Origin: Sclerodactyla briareus
Taxonomy: Eukaryota > Echinodermata > Holothuroidea > Dendrochirotida > Sclerodactylidae
Length of the DNA: 64,000 nucleotides
NCBI GenBank assembly: GCA_026419785.1
Contig: JAODTK010003776.1
Location: 124,001-188,000, forward strand
Reading direction: 5' to 3'
A program made the translations under genes and the position numbers. Every line of letters starts with the position of its first letter. The stretch's first letter is position 1. The notes below the pieces were generated by a model, which made no database searches, had not been told where the DNA came from, and saw only the letters and a list, made by a program, of their open reading frames with translations. Below are positions 1 to 11,389 of this stretch, piece by piece.

Positions 1-168
1 ATCCCACAAACTTGATAGTAGTAGTAGCAGTAACATATATAGACACCTCAGCCCACCCCCTACGAAAATGAGTGCGTTAAAACATCGTTTAAACGTTTTT
101 TTCGGCCCAAAACCCATACGTGGGGGAACGCCCCCCTTGCCCCCCCCCCCCCCGTGGCGCCGCCCCTG
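1..168. repeat. Right end of an inverted-repeat DNA element, with poly-C tract
   Basis: The stretch has a C run at about 140-153 followed by GTGGCGCCGCCCCTG ending at 168. The same kind of end closes the small element at 20908-21094, so this is probably the right terminus of a related non-autonomous element whose left end is unclear or outside the window. The match is short. Confidence 0.3.
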
Positions 169-454
169 ACGCATTGCGTTCTGTATTGTACTTGACTACT
201 CGTCGTTAGCTGCTGCACTGACCAAACATCCTAGCTGTACAAAGCTATCAAATAATTCAGTTGGCCTAAGAGGATATAGGCTCTGTTTAGCGAGTGGGCT
301 GGGTCGATGTATAGCCTCATCCCTATGGAGCCAATCCCAAGTGCAATTTTGTTCTCCACAAATAGCTTGCCTAGGAATATGCCAGCTCAGCTAGCTAAGC
401 ATATGGCTTATGATACATCACAAGCGTATCCATCACATCTCTGCGCTTTTCGGT

Positions 455-838
455 GATCGCAGCAGCAGCTCAGAAACAGAATAGTAAAGCGTATCCAGTG
501 TCGCTTTGCATGCAACAAGTCCCGGGTTCGATTTCCAGCCGACCAGCACCGGGCGTTTTTCCAGAAGTGGCTGTACTTGCAGTTCGACGGGCGTGTTCCT
601 GGTCTTAAGGTCCTGCTGTTGAGCAGTTTGGTAATTTTGGGGGGTTGTTTCGGGGCACTTGCAATAGGTCTCGTCGGTCGGCTGTGAGCAGTCGCGTCGA
701 ACATCTCCGCTTCTCAGGTTCTGAGAAATTGGTCAGGTCCTGGAATTCACTGATCGTCCGTCGGATGGGGATGTGAAATTGCGGTCCCGGAGCAGGGATT
801 GGTGTCCCTCCCGCCTGTTAATAAAGAGAAACTTCAAA
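455..838 (+). mobile_element. tRNA-derived SINE
   Basis: A degenerate pol III type head lies near 470-550, with the B-box-like word GGGTTCGATTTCC at about 526-538 after a tRNA-like arm (AAAGCGTATCCAGTG...). A non-tRNA body follows. The distal part (about 710-838), with CGTCCGTCGGATGGGGATG and GCGGTCCCGGAGC, resembles the conserved 3' domain of widespread invertebrate SINEs, by recollection only. It ends in AATAAAGAG. The A box is weak, so this is not a functional tRNA gene. SINEs are non-coding and depend on a partner LINE for mobility. Confidence 0.6.
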
Positions 839-1969
839 TAGATCTGATTTAAAACTTACAAAAATCCTTCTAAAAATATCAAATAATGATCTCATTCCTT
901 CTGAGTTAGTACCTATTTTCGTATTTCTATTATCATGCAGCAAAAAACGACATTCGCTATGTAGAGTCTATGTGCAGCCTTAGAATCGTTCCCCAAGTGA
1001 TGTCATGGTTACCTCACACTCCTCGAAAGTAAATTGTTGTAATAATCAAGGCAGTATGCTAGAGTATGTGGGGGAAACCTATCGCTGAGCTTTTGAAATG
1101 TTCGGGAAGTAAAATCGGTTGTCACTTGACAAAATGCATGGCAATTCAGCGAGATATTTCATGTTCAAAAAAATATGTTGCATTTCCACGGAGCCGTACG
1201 TATGAGATAGTAACACAAACGTTGGCTGATTGAGGTAGCAGACGACGTATTGTTTTGGGACACTTTCGTTCACTACTATGGCTATTTTCTATGTTTGACA
1301 GAACGAATACCTACCTGAGTATAAAAAGCAACACGCTATCTAATTTCTGACGTTTTTTGCGGCACAAGCCCCGCGGAGAAGGCGACAACAGTCATTGCGG
1401 TTTCGACCAGATCCGTAATTGTCATCTACTGTGGCAGCGTAAGCTACGGATATTCGCGCGTCGCTCGAGCGTCTTCGTTTGTGATGTGACGATACCATTT
1501 CTCGTCAAGCTTCTCGCACGAGCGGCAGTCAGCGTTCTCCGCAGAGTCATTAGGCTCTGCCCCGAAGCCCTTCATTCGGCGTGCTTTCCCGCGGTGGTAG
1601 CAGGTCAGCGATTCCCGACGACAATCACGATTGTGAACTTTAGCGATGAACGAAGAGAAGGAGGGGTTGCCAAACCCTTCCCACCACCCCCAGTAGAGGA
1701 AGAGGAGCCGACTCCTTGGAGGACTACCATGGCGGACGACCCTGCGATACCCTAAACCAGCTATACCGAAAGTGACCAAGGATACATTTCTAAGACTATA
1801 TGAAGTTTTATCGCTAGAAACCACTATCAAGCGCTATTTTGCTAGTTGTAAAAACGAGCCCTACAAATTTTGGGAGGGTTCGCATCCATCGGAGGTCAAC
1901 CTGGTTCACGATATCTGGCAGTGTCTGGTCGAAGCAAGTTGCGGAGGCTCGGTGGAGCTTTCTTTTACT
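839..1969. other. Unassigned DNA; locally GC-rich block at about 1355-1760
   Basis: No repeat or gene is recognised. The GC-rich block is open on both strands (132 and 128 codons) and ends with a Kozak-like ACCATGGCGG at about 1728, but that frame stops after eight codons. Opposed open frames are expected in GC-rich DNA, so neither is called a gene. A CpG-rich promoter or first exon cannot be excluded. Confidence 0.25.
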
Positions 1970-2830
1970 TGCCTATGCTTTGGTGGACCAAACTCATACT
2001 TGATGTGTTCTAATTCTGAGAAGAGGTATAAGGGAGATGTTAAATGACGAAGGAACAGGATACCTCGTGCAAAACCCAATCTATTCTGGCTCAATCTAGA
2101 GAGCAGAATGGAAATTAGAAGTAATCGTTTTGAAATGATGCCTCGTGAACACGGGAACGTGAATTCTATAGGATGCTCTTTGTTATCATGTAGCTCCTCT
2201 TGTGGGTGAACTCACCTCTGTATTGCGGAAATATCGATATCACAACAGTCGACAACTCCCATCAGAACATTCTGGACTAATATTTCGTAGTGTGAATTCA
2301 ACAGTGTCGTCATCTGTATCAATATAAACCACTCCACTTGTTTAGGAGTAATGCGGCGGAGCCAGAGACGGTTAAATGTCATGCCAGCAAGCGAGAAGTT
2401 GACACGCCCTAAACGAGTAATGGCAAAGGTCACATATTTACCAATCCGTCAAACACACTAAGTTGGCTATGCTTTGTTGGATCAAGAACATGTAGTTGGC
2501 ATGTATGGTCTGATCATGAAGGAGTTACAGGAGAGATATCGAATAACATCGGATCAGAAAGGTCAAACGTACAGAACCAACTGGATCAATTCAAAATACA
2601 AAATAATAGTTATGGTGGAAATGATATCTCGTGAACACAGGTACGTGAATATGATAGGTGGAATCAAGCTCATACTTGGTTCGACAATGTATGTCATCTT
2701 GATGCGTGAACACGCTTCTGTATTGAAGTGATTTCCTCTGTATGACGGTCACAATCCACAAACTTGTAAGCAAAATACACATGTAATGAACTAATATTTC
2801 GCAGTGGGAATTCAATATGTGTCGTTATTC
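1970..2830 (+). repeat. Tandem duplication of a ~0.5 kb unit
   Basis: Two diverged direct copies are seen, about 1970-2330 and 2465-2830. Matching anchors are CTATGCTTTG (1975 / 2470), CTCGTGAACAC (2145 / 2625) and TAATATTTCG with GTGAATTCAA-like sequence (2280 / 2793). The offset is 480-513 bp, so the copies differ by indels. No coding capacity is recognised in either. Confidence 0.7.
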
Positions 2831-3203
2831 GTATCCATACCAGAGTGCAGTGCATTCATACTCGCGATGAATCAATTTCGACGTGGGAAGAATGTAACAT
2901 TGAGAGTGAATATGAAGGAGTGGAATGGGTTACGTTGTTATTGTATTGGCCTTATAATCTTTGTTTTCAGTAGTTTCCCTATTTACAAGTGGTCAGACTT
3001 GACCTAGGCTAATCTCAGATGGACTAGAACCAGATCTAGAAACAGGTGGACTATTTCCTTGGACATTGACCAAGCCCGCGAAATGAGACTTACTATTGAC
3101 CTCAGATAACATTTGAACTGACCCAAACCAACACCAGGCTGCATATGGGGCTACTACTATACTAAGTATGGACCAAAATTGTTGTTTCACTAGTTGTTCA
3201 TGT

Positions 3204-3960
3204 TAAGCCGCGTTTCCATGCACGCGGGCGCGGCCGTCGGGAGGGCGTCTAAAATCGCTCATCGTTATTTTCAATGGAGCCGTTCCATGCACGGGGCGGG
3301 CGGGCGGGCGGTCGGGCGTTTTCTCGAATCGGTCATGTAGCGATTTTTCCGCCCGCCTGCGTGTCCGCGTGCGTGAATCGCAATCAATTCACGGGGCTTT
3401 CCCTGCAATCATACCGCTTGAAGCCCGGTAATGGAGAGTAGAGGACAATTTAGTTTCAAATAATGTTCCAAACAACTTTCTTAACTGTTTCAACACTCGG
3501 GGATGAGATTTTAAAGATTGTGTCTATAATCAACGGACAGACACCTATTTGAACACATATTTACATGTTTAACCGAAGATATTCAGTATTTGATAATCAA
3601 ATCTCTCTAAAAACTGTCAATTGTTAAGTTTTGATGGTGGGCCGTAAATCGTTGACATTCAGATCATGGTTTCAGAAATAACCACCCGGGTTTAGGTTTT
3701 TAAACCTAGTTTACGTCCGGTTGCTAAATAAAATATAATAATATTTATATTAATGATAATAATTAAATACTAACAACCATAAAAAATCATACAATAATAA
3801 TAATAGTAGGCTACATCGGTTCTTATAAGGCATATACCGTGCCACACTAAAAGTGAGAAGACGAAAAAAAAAACGACAGCCCGCCTGCCCGCGTGCATTG
3901 AAACGAGTCTTCCAAACGCCCGCCCGCCCGCCCGCCCGCGTGCCATGGAAACGCAGCTTA
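3204..3960. mobile_element. Non-autonomous DNA element with doubled terminal inverted repeats, copy 1
   Basis: The outer ends are near-perfect inverted repeats: TAAGCCGCGTTTCCATG at 3204 and CATGGAAACGCAGCTTA at 3944-3960, each followed inward by GGGCG/CGCCC runs. A second inner pair repeats the motif (about 3277-3320 on the left, 3870-3905 on the right), so each terminus is doubled. The outer TA may be a target-site dinucleotide. No transposase is visible; the core is AT-rich and non-coding. A second, left-truncated copy lies at 22663-23309. Confidence 0.8.
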
Positions 3961-4389
3961 TCAGGCTGTGAGTTCTCAGGTTTACAAGGGCATGAGCCAC
4001 ATACAACACATACAGGCCACACTGTGTACCTCCATAGATTTATTGAATGAAATGCTGCATGTAGATAGCAAACAGGAAGAGGAAAACCTTTGTTGTTGTA
4101 GGAATCGCATTTTCTTCCCTGTCTATAAATTGCTTCTCCCAAGATTCCCTACCTTATGAAAAACATTGATCGAAGCATATTGCAAAATTTTACAACACAA
4201 ACATATGTGGAGTGAATTGGCATGTAGAAGGGAACATAGGCCGATAGTTGATTTTTAAATCAGAGGTCCATCGAAGTGCGAACAACAGTGAAACTAAACG
4301 TGTGCAGGTGGGTAACCGCTGGCATGTATATCTTTGCAGAAAAACCTTTATGAGACTCTTTAGAGAAGCACATTGAATTATGTTTATTT

Positions 4390-4910
4390 GACATCGATGA
4401 CAGTGAAGTCCATATTCCTCAAGTTTTGTATAACTATGACCAAGTTAGAAAATCACATGATTTCATGCCAATTTGGACCTTCGAGTTTGACCTCTGGTGA
4501 TCCTGGAAAACACCGTCATGTTTTCAGGACCAACTTGTGTCCCCATCCACAACATTTCGTGATTAATTGGACAACTCTGTATTAGCCTAAATCTCACACC
4601 ATTTGGTTGGACATTCGGTGACCTCGAAAATTAACGTTATGATCTTCGCGGCCCAAATTTCGTCCCCCACACAATTTTCGTGTGAATCTGCGAAATAGAG
4701 GGCAGCAGACTTCGAACTCATCCGAGAATTCACAAGGGCGGACATGTGTACCATGGTTTTAGATCAATCTGATGAGGGTTACATAGTTACTGCGCTAATA
4801 TCTAAAGTTATGAGGTAAGGCCAGAAAGTTCTGGCAGCGGAGGAGACGGCAACTACACCTCCAAAACCATAATATCCCCGAACACTTAAAAGTGTTGCGG
4901 GGATATCGCT
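4390..4910 (-). repeat. Hairpin-ended repeat with internal GGTCA-type units, copy 1
   Basis: It is colinear, in reverse complement, with 21210-21860. Shared landmarks are the word TAGAGGGCAGCAGAC, tracts of the form GGACCAA-CTT-TGTCC, and a closing hairpin AATATCCCCGAACACTT / AAGTGTTGCGGGGATAT at 4871-4906. The internal region consists of diverged ~115 bp subunits. It is non-coding and its class is unknown. Confidence 0.7.
4871..4906. repeat. Terminal hairpin of the 4390-4910 repeat
   Basis: The arms pair as ATATCCCCGAACACTT with AAGTGTTGCGGGGATAT, with one bulged base and a short AA-rich loop. The same hairpin, inverted, occurs at about 21217-21252 in the other copy, so it is an element terminus and not a chance palindrome. 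Confidence 0.75.
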
Positions 4911-5459
4911 ATTGGTCATTTGATTGTAGACCACAAGGTGTAGGTGGCAGGGCAGGTTGCCCACAATTTGGGGGTACTGGGTTCACAGCACTATTTAGTC
5001 ATATTAGAGATTTAAACCTGGAGTTGCACTGGGTATGCAGTACATCAATTGGCGGTGGAAGTTAAGTGGGACACAAGTGGTTGCTAAGGGAATTTAAGAA
5101 ATTTCCAATTTTTAATTTCTGTTACCTCGATGGGGGGGGGGATGAACTTGGATTCAGGCCAAATAACAATAGGGATCACCTACAAATATGACAGCCCTTC
5201 ATATCAAGTATGAAGTGATTCACGTTTGCATTTGGTAGTTATGAGATTTGGGAGGTTTCAGATTTTCTTCTACTGACACTCTACTGAGCGAAAACCCGCC
5301 ACAATTGTGCCGAGACGAATGTACAATCACGTGATTAATGTTCAAGATCATAGGGCCAAAAAGCAGTTTCAAGCAATGGCCTATACGTTGCCACTGTGAC
5401 GACTGTTGACCTTGATTTTTATAGACCAAAGGATGTCTTAGCAGTAAATAAAAAATTAA

Positions 5460-6190
5460 AATTATGGGCCCGGGGGCCCACACTGGGCCGTGGGTCTAAA
5501 TCCCCGGACATCCCGAAAGGACACGGTATTAGACCATCATTAGGACCAAACATCAGCAGTGGGCAACAAATTTGTAGGAGATGCAACATTTTGTGGTATT
5601 CCATAAATGGACTCTAAAGTCCCGAAAAACCCGACAAGTGGACCCTTCCACAGAGAGACAGTACATGTTAATTTGGTGCAGTAACTTTCGGGCCTAAGTG
5701 GACCGTGTACCCAAAATCCTGAGCACCCCACAGTACGGCTGCTAGTCCACGATATGGCCGAATGTCGCAGTGTGCACAAAAATGGGTAAGAGGAGAAACA
5801 TTTTGCATAATGATACATGATGGGCCCCAGGAGCCCACACTGGGTCCTAATCCCTGGGCCCCTCGAGGTACGGCTGTCAGACCCGCATTATGACCGATCG
5901 TCGAGCAATGTTGCAACGCGAAGATTGAATACATTTGCGGTCTATTATATAAGGAGGCCAATGTGGCCCAACTGGGTCCCAGGCCCGAAATCCCGAACAC
6001 CCCAATTAGCCCGTTACCCAAGGACCATTATATGTCACTTTGGAAACCAATTGAAGCTTTTGGGAAGAGATGCCTTTGAAAATGCATGTGTGAAATTTTA
6101 CAAATTGGGCCCTTGGGCCCAAGTGGGGACTTTGACCAAAAAAAAATCCGAGCACCCGAAAGTACGGATGTTAGACCATCAGTATGACCC
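5460..6190. repeat. Diverged ~140 bp tandem array with GGGCCC-rich words
   Basis: Recurrent blocks of the form GGGCCC..GGGCCCACACTGGG, then a CCGAGCACCC / AGTACGG-like segment and TTAGACCATCA-TATGACC, occur near 5465, 5690, 5821, 5963 and 6107. Spacing is about 130-145 bp, less regular at the first step. Short open frames here differ from unit to unit and are not genes. Confidence 0.55.
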
Positions 6191-6279
6191 AAAACCGCCT
6201 ATCAGCACTGTGCATCCTATTTGAGCGGAGGAAGATACAATTTTGAATTTCACACATAATGGCGTACTATTGGCCCTTC

Positions 6280-7170
6280 AATGGCCCATACCTTGACCTT
6301 CACAAAGTCAAAGTCCAAATCATGTCTAATGGGTCCATTAAACAGTGGGTCCAAGTTTTGCGACATCCACCACAGAATGACGTGTTGCCAGAAAGCCAAT
6401 TGTTGACACACTGGGTTGATAGAGAAGTGACATGGAAAATTTCAATAGCACAACCAGACATGAGTGGTTTGAGCTAAAGAATGAACTAATGGGGTTAAAA
6501 CAGTTCTTGGCCAGCAACGGACCTACTGTGCCCTTCTAACGACCTTTGACCCTGAGTTCACAAAGTCAAGGATGCTTCAGCAGTCATTGACGTAACATAT
6601 ACTACGTTTGGTCAATGTCCATCAAAGAATTACCAATTGGGGGCCAAAACGCCAATTTCACCCAGTGATGGTGCGGCCCCTTTAACCATCTTTGACCTTA
6701 GTAGGGCAAGGATTGTCCCGGAAGGCAATATACAGTTTAACTTCAACATATCTCAAAGCATGATCAACTGGGGGTTGAAAAAGACAATTTCGACCAAGTG
6801 GCGGATGGGAGTGAAGAAGACAATTCCACACAAATGGCATGTTGTGCCCTCTGATGACCTTCCTTGACCATGCACAAAGTCAAAGATCCCCAGCACCAAT
6901 GAAACATTGTACTCACGTTTGTCTGACAACATCCATTCAACGAATGCCAATTTCAACCAAAGGTGATATTGCCCCCTTTATGAATTTAAGCCGTACTAGC
7001 ATGGTCAAAGAGTCCGGCAGTCAAAGAAACATGGTAACATCATTGTAACAACTGGGATCAAAAGCTGCAATATCACACAATGGCCTATGCTGCCCTTTGG
7101 TGACCTTTGACCTTATGCTCCACTAGGTCAAAGATGGTCCAAGGGGTAATGAACGTTGTGTCAAGTTAGG
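6280..7170. repeat. Tandem array of ~150 bp units carrying TGACCTTTGACC words
   Basis: GACCTTTGACC-like words followed by CACAAAGTCAAAG-like words recur near 6283, 6536, 6686, 6852 and 7110. Units are strongly diverged. Direct repeats of AGGTCA resemble nuclear-receptor half-sites, but here they look like a by-product of a repeat family, since the same word occurs in arrays at 10.3, 30.6 and 40.9 kb. Confidence 0.6.
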
Positions 7171-8799
7171 ACGACAACCATTGAAGAATGCTGTTTGGGC
7201 CCCATATTAACCTTTCATGTTTACATTTCAAAAGGTTTTAATGCCCTACTCTATGAATTTATAGCCCCTAAGATTGTTTTACAGGGTCCATGCCCGAATT
7301 CCCCCATATAATTCTACATGTCCGATCACAGGTAAAACCATGCCTATGATTCATAGCCCCTATGAGCTGCCCTTTCTACATGTCCACTGCCAAATTTAAA
7401 TCATACATTTCGATTCCTATGTGTTAGTCACCTCAAACTGGGCTATCCATTGATGTAGTTACAATGCAAAATACAATGGGATATGAATCGGCTTTACAAT
7501 AACACACATCATAAACACACCGCCCTGCTATTACTAATGGAATAGCAGATTCTTAGGCGTTCTTATAGTAAGCGGTGAATTATGGGAACTACAGTTAACA
7601 CGCACTGTCACCGTATGTTTTTTTTTCTGTCAGTCTAAAAATTCTTTGAAATCCCAGCAGAGAAAAGAAGAAGTATCGTATCGAAATTAAGTACGGAAAA
7701 TTAAATTTTGTCTGAAGATGTTAGGATTTTACATTTTTTTTCCGTATCCACATAAATAATCAAAGCCACTTACTAAGCTGGCAACTTTTCAGTTGGCAAA
7801 TGTTAGAGTGGCGACGCAACGGCCTGTCAAGTATTTTCTAGTCTATTCTATAATTTAGTATAAAAAAAATCGTGAGCGCATCAGAGTGAATAAAAAAATA
7901 TTTTTCAGGAATAAACACATAGACATCCTTCTGCGCAACATGAATCCATATTGAAGGTACATTCACCCAGGACTAAATGATAATGAAATTCAATGTGCAA
8001 GCAACTGATACACATTATTTCCTCGATGAATACCAACTGAATCGTATCTTAGACTTGCCGATTTGTAACATGGCCAATCGCAAACTCGACTGCACACGAC
8101 TAACAAAAAATCTGAGACCGATCCTATGCAAGCTATTCTAGAGCTCTGAGAGCGACCGCGGCGGAGCTGGAGGTGATTAAAATGGCGGTTCTCGCAAGCC
8201 AAGCCTCTCGAGTCTCGTCCTTGACACTAATTGAGAAGAAAGGTCTTCACCCCTGTCCACCAAACGATCACACCAGTAAAAATAGTGAGCCTTGCTTTCT
8301 GTATGGACCCTGCATAATACCTGAATGAGGGCGATCGGAAGAGTATATAACGTATCATAAGTGTTATCTCTAATTATGTTTCTCTTAATACTGTTTGGAA
8401 TGCATAAACACCTTTTACCCTATTGTAATACCTTTTTCTTGTTGGCAGTGCTCCTTAATGCTTCTGGCTGTATCATCAAATAATGGTTTTTTCTATTAAC
8501 TCAGGAATAGTTTTGTAAATGGAATATGTTTTAATTGTTCGCCGACTTACATATATTGTTCCTAGTATTTCGGTAATCAAAACAGTTAGAAGGGACTAAG
8601 CTGTTTCCGTAGTTTATGTTTTCGTAATCACACTCATATCCAACTAATTGGTAACCGTGTCTGAGCGCGCAGCTCTGCACCTAAATCAAACGACTGAATG
8701 AATGTTGAGTGAACTAGAGATTCAGGTATAGAGTACATGTAGTAAAGACATAAAGAAGTTATGTGAGAGCTATCCTTAGAACATTTTTGCTAACATAGA
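7171..8799. other. AT-rich DNA with no recognised feature
   Basis: Only minor structure is seen, such as an 8 bp stem CTGCTATT/AATAGCAG near 7526. No LINE, SINE or gene motif was recognised on either strand. Confidence 0.3.
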
Positions 8800-9440
8800 A
8801 GAGTGTTTATGCCTACTAGCAGAACCATCCAGAGGCCAAGGACTATTAATAAACCTTTTCATTGATAACCACCGAACAATTTAGCTCTGAGTTCCTCCGG
8901 ATAGAACCCGCAGAGAAATTGTTCACAGAGGTGACGCAGAATACTAATTATTTGTTTTCAGATTCCTATAGCATGTAAAGAATATTAATTAGCCACCATC
9001 GGCTTTGGGGAAAAGAATGAATCGCAACAACTAGGCACGTGGTTAACAATTGTTCGAGTGAGGCATCGCCTCACCAGATCACACTTGTACACACAGATCC
9101 AGAAGCTAGCGGAATAATATATAATGGTGGGATCGGATTCCGAGTAGTTCTCCAGCCGAATTTTGCATGCGAAACGAATAATTAATCCTCGGCCTTCACC
9201 TGTCTCTCATCGGTTTCTTTCGTGAGCCTTCGTATCAAATAAATAATTGGTGGATCAGACCAAACATAGGATCCTCCACCAGAAACGATTGGCTCCTTGG
9301 TATCGTTCATTTCAGATGGCGCTATTTACTTTCATCTTCGAGGCTTTACGCGCTCTATTATATTTTAACTAGTTATACATTTCATTCTATCCTTGAAATG
9401 AGGAGTAACAAAACATCCTTAAAGAGTTTGTGACAATAAT
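8800..9440 (+). repeat. Family A interspersed repeat, copy 1 (partial)
   Basis: It is colinear with 53590-54100 and, more weakly, with 34340-34850. Shared anchors are TTGTTCGAGTGAGGC (9050; 53818), GGAATCAGATTCCGAG-like sequence (about 9130; 53890) and GATGGCGCTATTTA (about 9316; 54046). It is non-coding, and the class is unknown. Confidence 0.65.
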
Positions 9441-10289
9441 TTCCTAGACTGTCAAATGTCTTTTCACAAATGCCCTCATAAACGTCTGTTTTTCAAATCG
9501 GAGAGTCCGGGTTTTACCGGAATGTCCTGGATGGATTCGAGCCATGGTTCTACAATGGGCTCAGAAAGTTGTCAGTAAGGCGTTTTCTTTACCACACCGG
9601 CCAGAAGGTTCACCAGTCTTGCTCCCCAGGGATCGGTTGACACAAAGTTGTATCCAAGGAAGTGACTTCGAATGGAAAATGTTGTGGATTATTCAAAGAG
9701 ATTTAGACCAATCCCCAAATGTTCTTCCGAATTACAACGTTTTTCAACGCCGATTAATTCAAAGTGATTTATGTCGCTATCATAAACGCGAACTTCTCTT
9801 CTAGTTTGAATGGCCAAGAAATAAATGTGGTATTCCGATACTGCAGTGTACTCCAAACAGTTTGCAATAGCTCCAAGAAAGGTCCCTCCTCGGCTTAATA
9901 ATAATACTAGTATTAATAATAATGGTACTACTCTAATGAAAGAAATAAGCAGAAGCAGAAGAATCAGAAGACGAGGAGAAGAGGAAAAGTAAGAAAAGAA
10001 GAAAAAGACAGAGAAACATCGGCTGATGCTGTTTTTTTAACTGTCTGCACCTATAGCGTTTACATAGGTCCGCACCATGCAAAGCACTGGTTAACGCATT
10101 TGGTGTATCTGAAGATCGAACAACCTATAACCAGACATAAACACAAATGGGTGATTGCAAAACCACTCATTATGGGCATAACTTCTGACCGATTTCCCAT
10201 TTTTCTCAAGCAACCAATAGGGTTCCTTTCTCCTCGATAAGCGAGCTACATAAACTAAACACATACTGAACAACCATTCTGGCTTTATT
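9441..10289. other. Unassigned DNA with purine-rich tract at 9935-10018
   Basis: An 86-codon open frame at 9544-9804 has no recognisable domain. A (TAA)-rich patch (about 9895-9930) is followed by an almost pure purine GAA/GAG tract. Nothing else was recognised. Confidence 0.3.
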
Positions 10290-10690
10290 GTGCATACAAG
10301 TTCGTCGAGATTTTGAACCTCTGGTACCTCAGATGACCTCTGACCTTACCCCAAAACAATAGGTTCCATGTATTCACTATGTGGAACACACCTCCAGTGT
10401 GAGCCATCCATCCAGGTGGGGTCCCGTTATCGTGTTTACAAGCAAAATGTTATATTTTTGACTAAAATTCACCCCGAGCCAAACCAAAAAACGACAATGT
10501 TTCCCGTCCCCTATAGAGAAACTCACCCAATGTCAACTTGATCAGACAATCCTTCTGGACTTAATACTGTTTTACAAGTTTTCCGACTGTGTCCTCGGAT
10601 GACCTCTGACCTACCCCACAACAACAGGGGTCATGTACTCACATAGGAACACACATACAAGTTATCTTGTTCACACAATCTGGTCGTCAC
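10290..10690 (-). repeat. GGTCA-type repeat, two units
   Basis: The segment GATGACCTCTGACCTTACCC with CAAAACAATAGG-like sequence occurs near 10330 and again as GATGACCTCTGACCTACCCC near 10595. This is the reverse-complement form of the arrays at 30620-31340 and 40900-41710. Confidence 0.55.
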
Positions 10691-10762
10691 ACACCCGCAC
10701 ACACATACAACACACGCTCACACAACACACATACCAGCACGGACCACACACACCTCACACAT
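10676..10762. repeat. Imperfect CA-rich tract
   Basis: CACACAC runs are interrupted by CGC, TAC and GGAC. It is far shorter and far more degenerate than the TG tract at 15110. Confidence 0.7.
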
Positions 10763-11389
10763 GGCATGACTGCATAGATTCTTCCCCCCCCCTGACTTCG
10801 TTCGTCCAATAAAGAAAAAAAAACACAACTGCTATTATCGCTTAAAAAACCAACTGTAGAGGGCGATGAACACGCTAATGAGCACCTATGACCCTCATCT
10901 CAACGTTAATCCTTGCAATATAACCACTACTAGCCAAATAGGTGAATTTCACACTGTATGATCATACAGTAGGAAAATAACTATCGGAGAATTCAGGTAA
11001 ACTTATTACTAATGACGGACAAATGCAGGCTGATTATAAGAGGCTAATGTATTAGCTGGTGGAAAACTAAATGGTCATACCAAACCCGATGTCATAAACG
11101 ACTTTCCGTACGGAGTTACAGTCCTTGGGGGGAGTTTTTTTGCTTGTGTATTGCGCAAGAATAAAAAAGCACCCCCCATCATGGCAATAATGAATAATGT
11201 CATACTTGCAAAGCAACCCCTGCGTAACATCTTTGTTTTCTATCGAAATTCCACACACATTTTCATCTTAAAAAGCATTCAGTAATCGGGAGCGGATTTC
11301 TGTAGAGTGGGTTGGTAAGGTGTTGATGGTGTTACTGTTGAGAGAACGACAACCGAAAAACGTCTGCTACCTGGTTTACTTTTTCACCA
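10763..11389. other. Unassigned DNA upstream of the L2-like LINE
   Basis: No domain or repeat was recognised. The part just before 11390 may be eroded 5' sequence of the LINE. Confidence 0.3.

Noticed and set aside
526..538. B-box-like word taken as a tRNA gene
   Set aside because: No cloverleaf or clear A box; it is better explained as a SINE head.
1357..1830. Overlapping 132- and 128-codon frames on opposite strands
   Set aside because: GC-rich DNA readily leaves both strands open; no domain, splice context or paralogue supports either.
5668..6021. 117- and 135-codon frames at 5.7-6.2 kb
   Set aside because: They run through several units of a tandem array and are not conserved between units.
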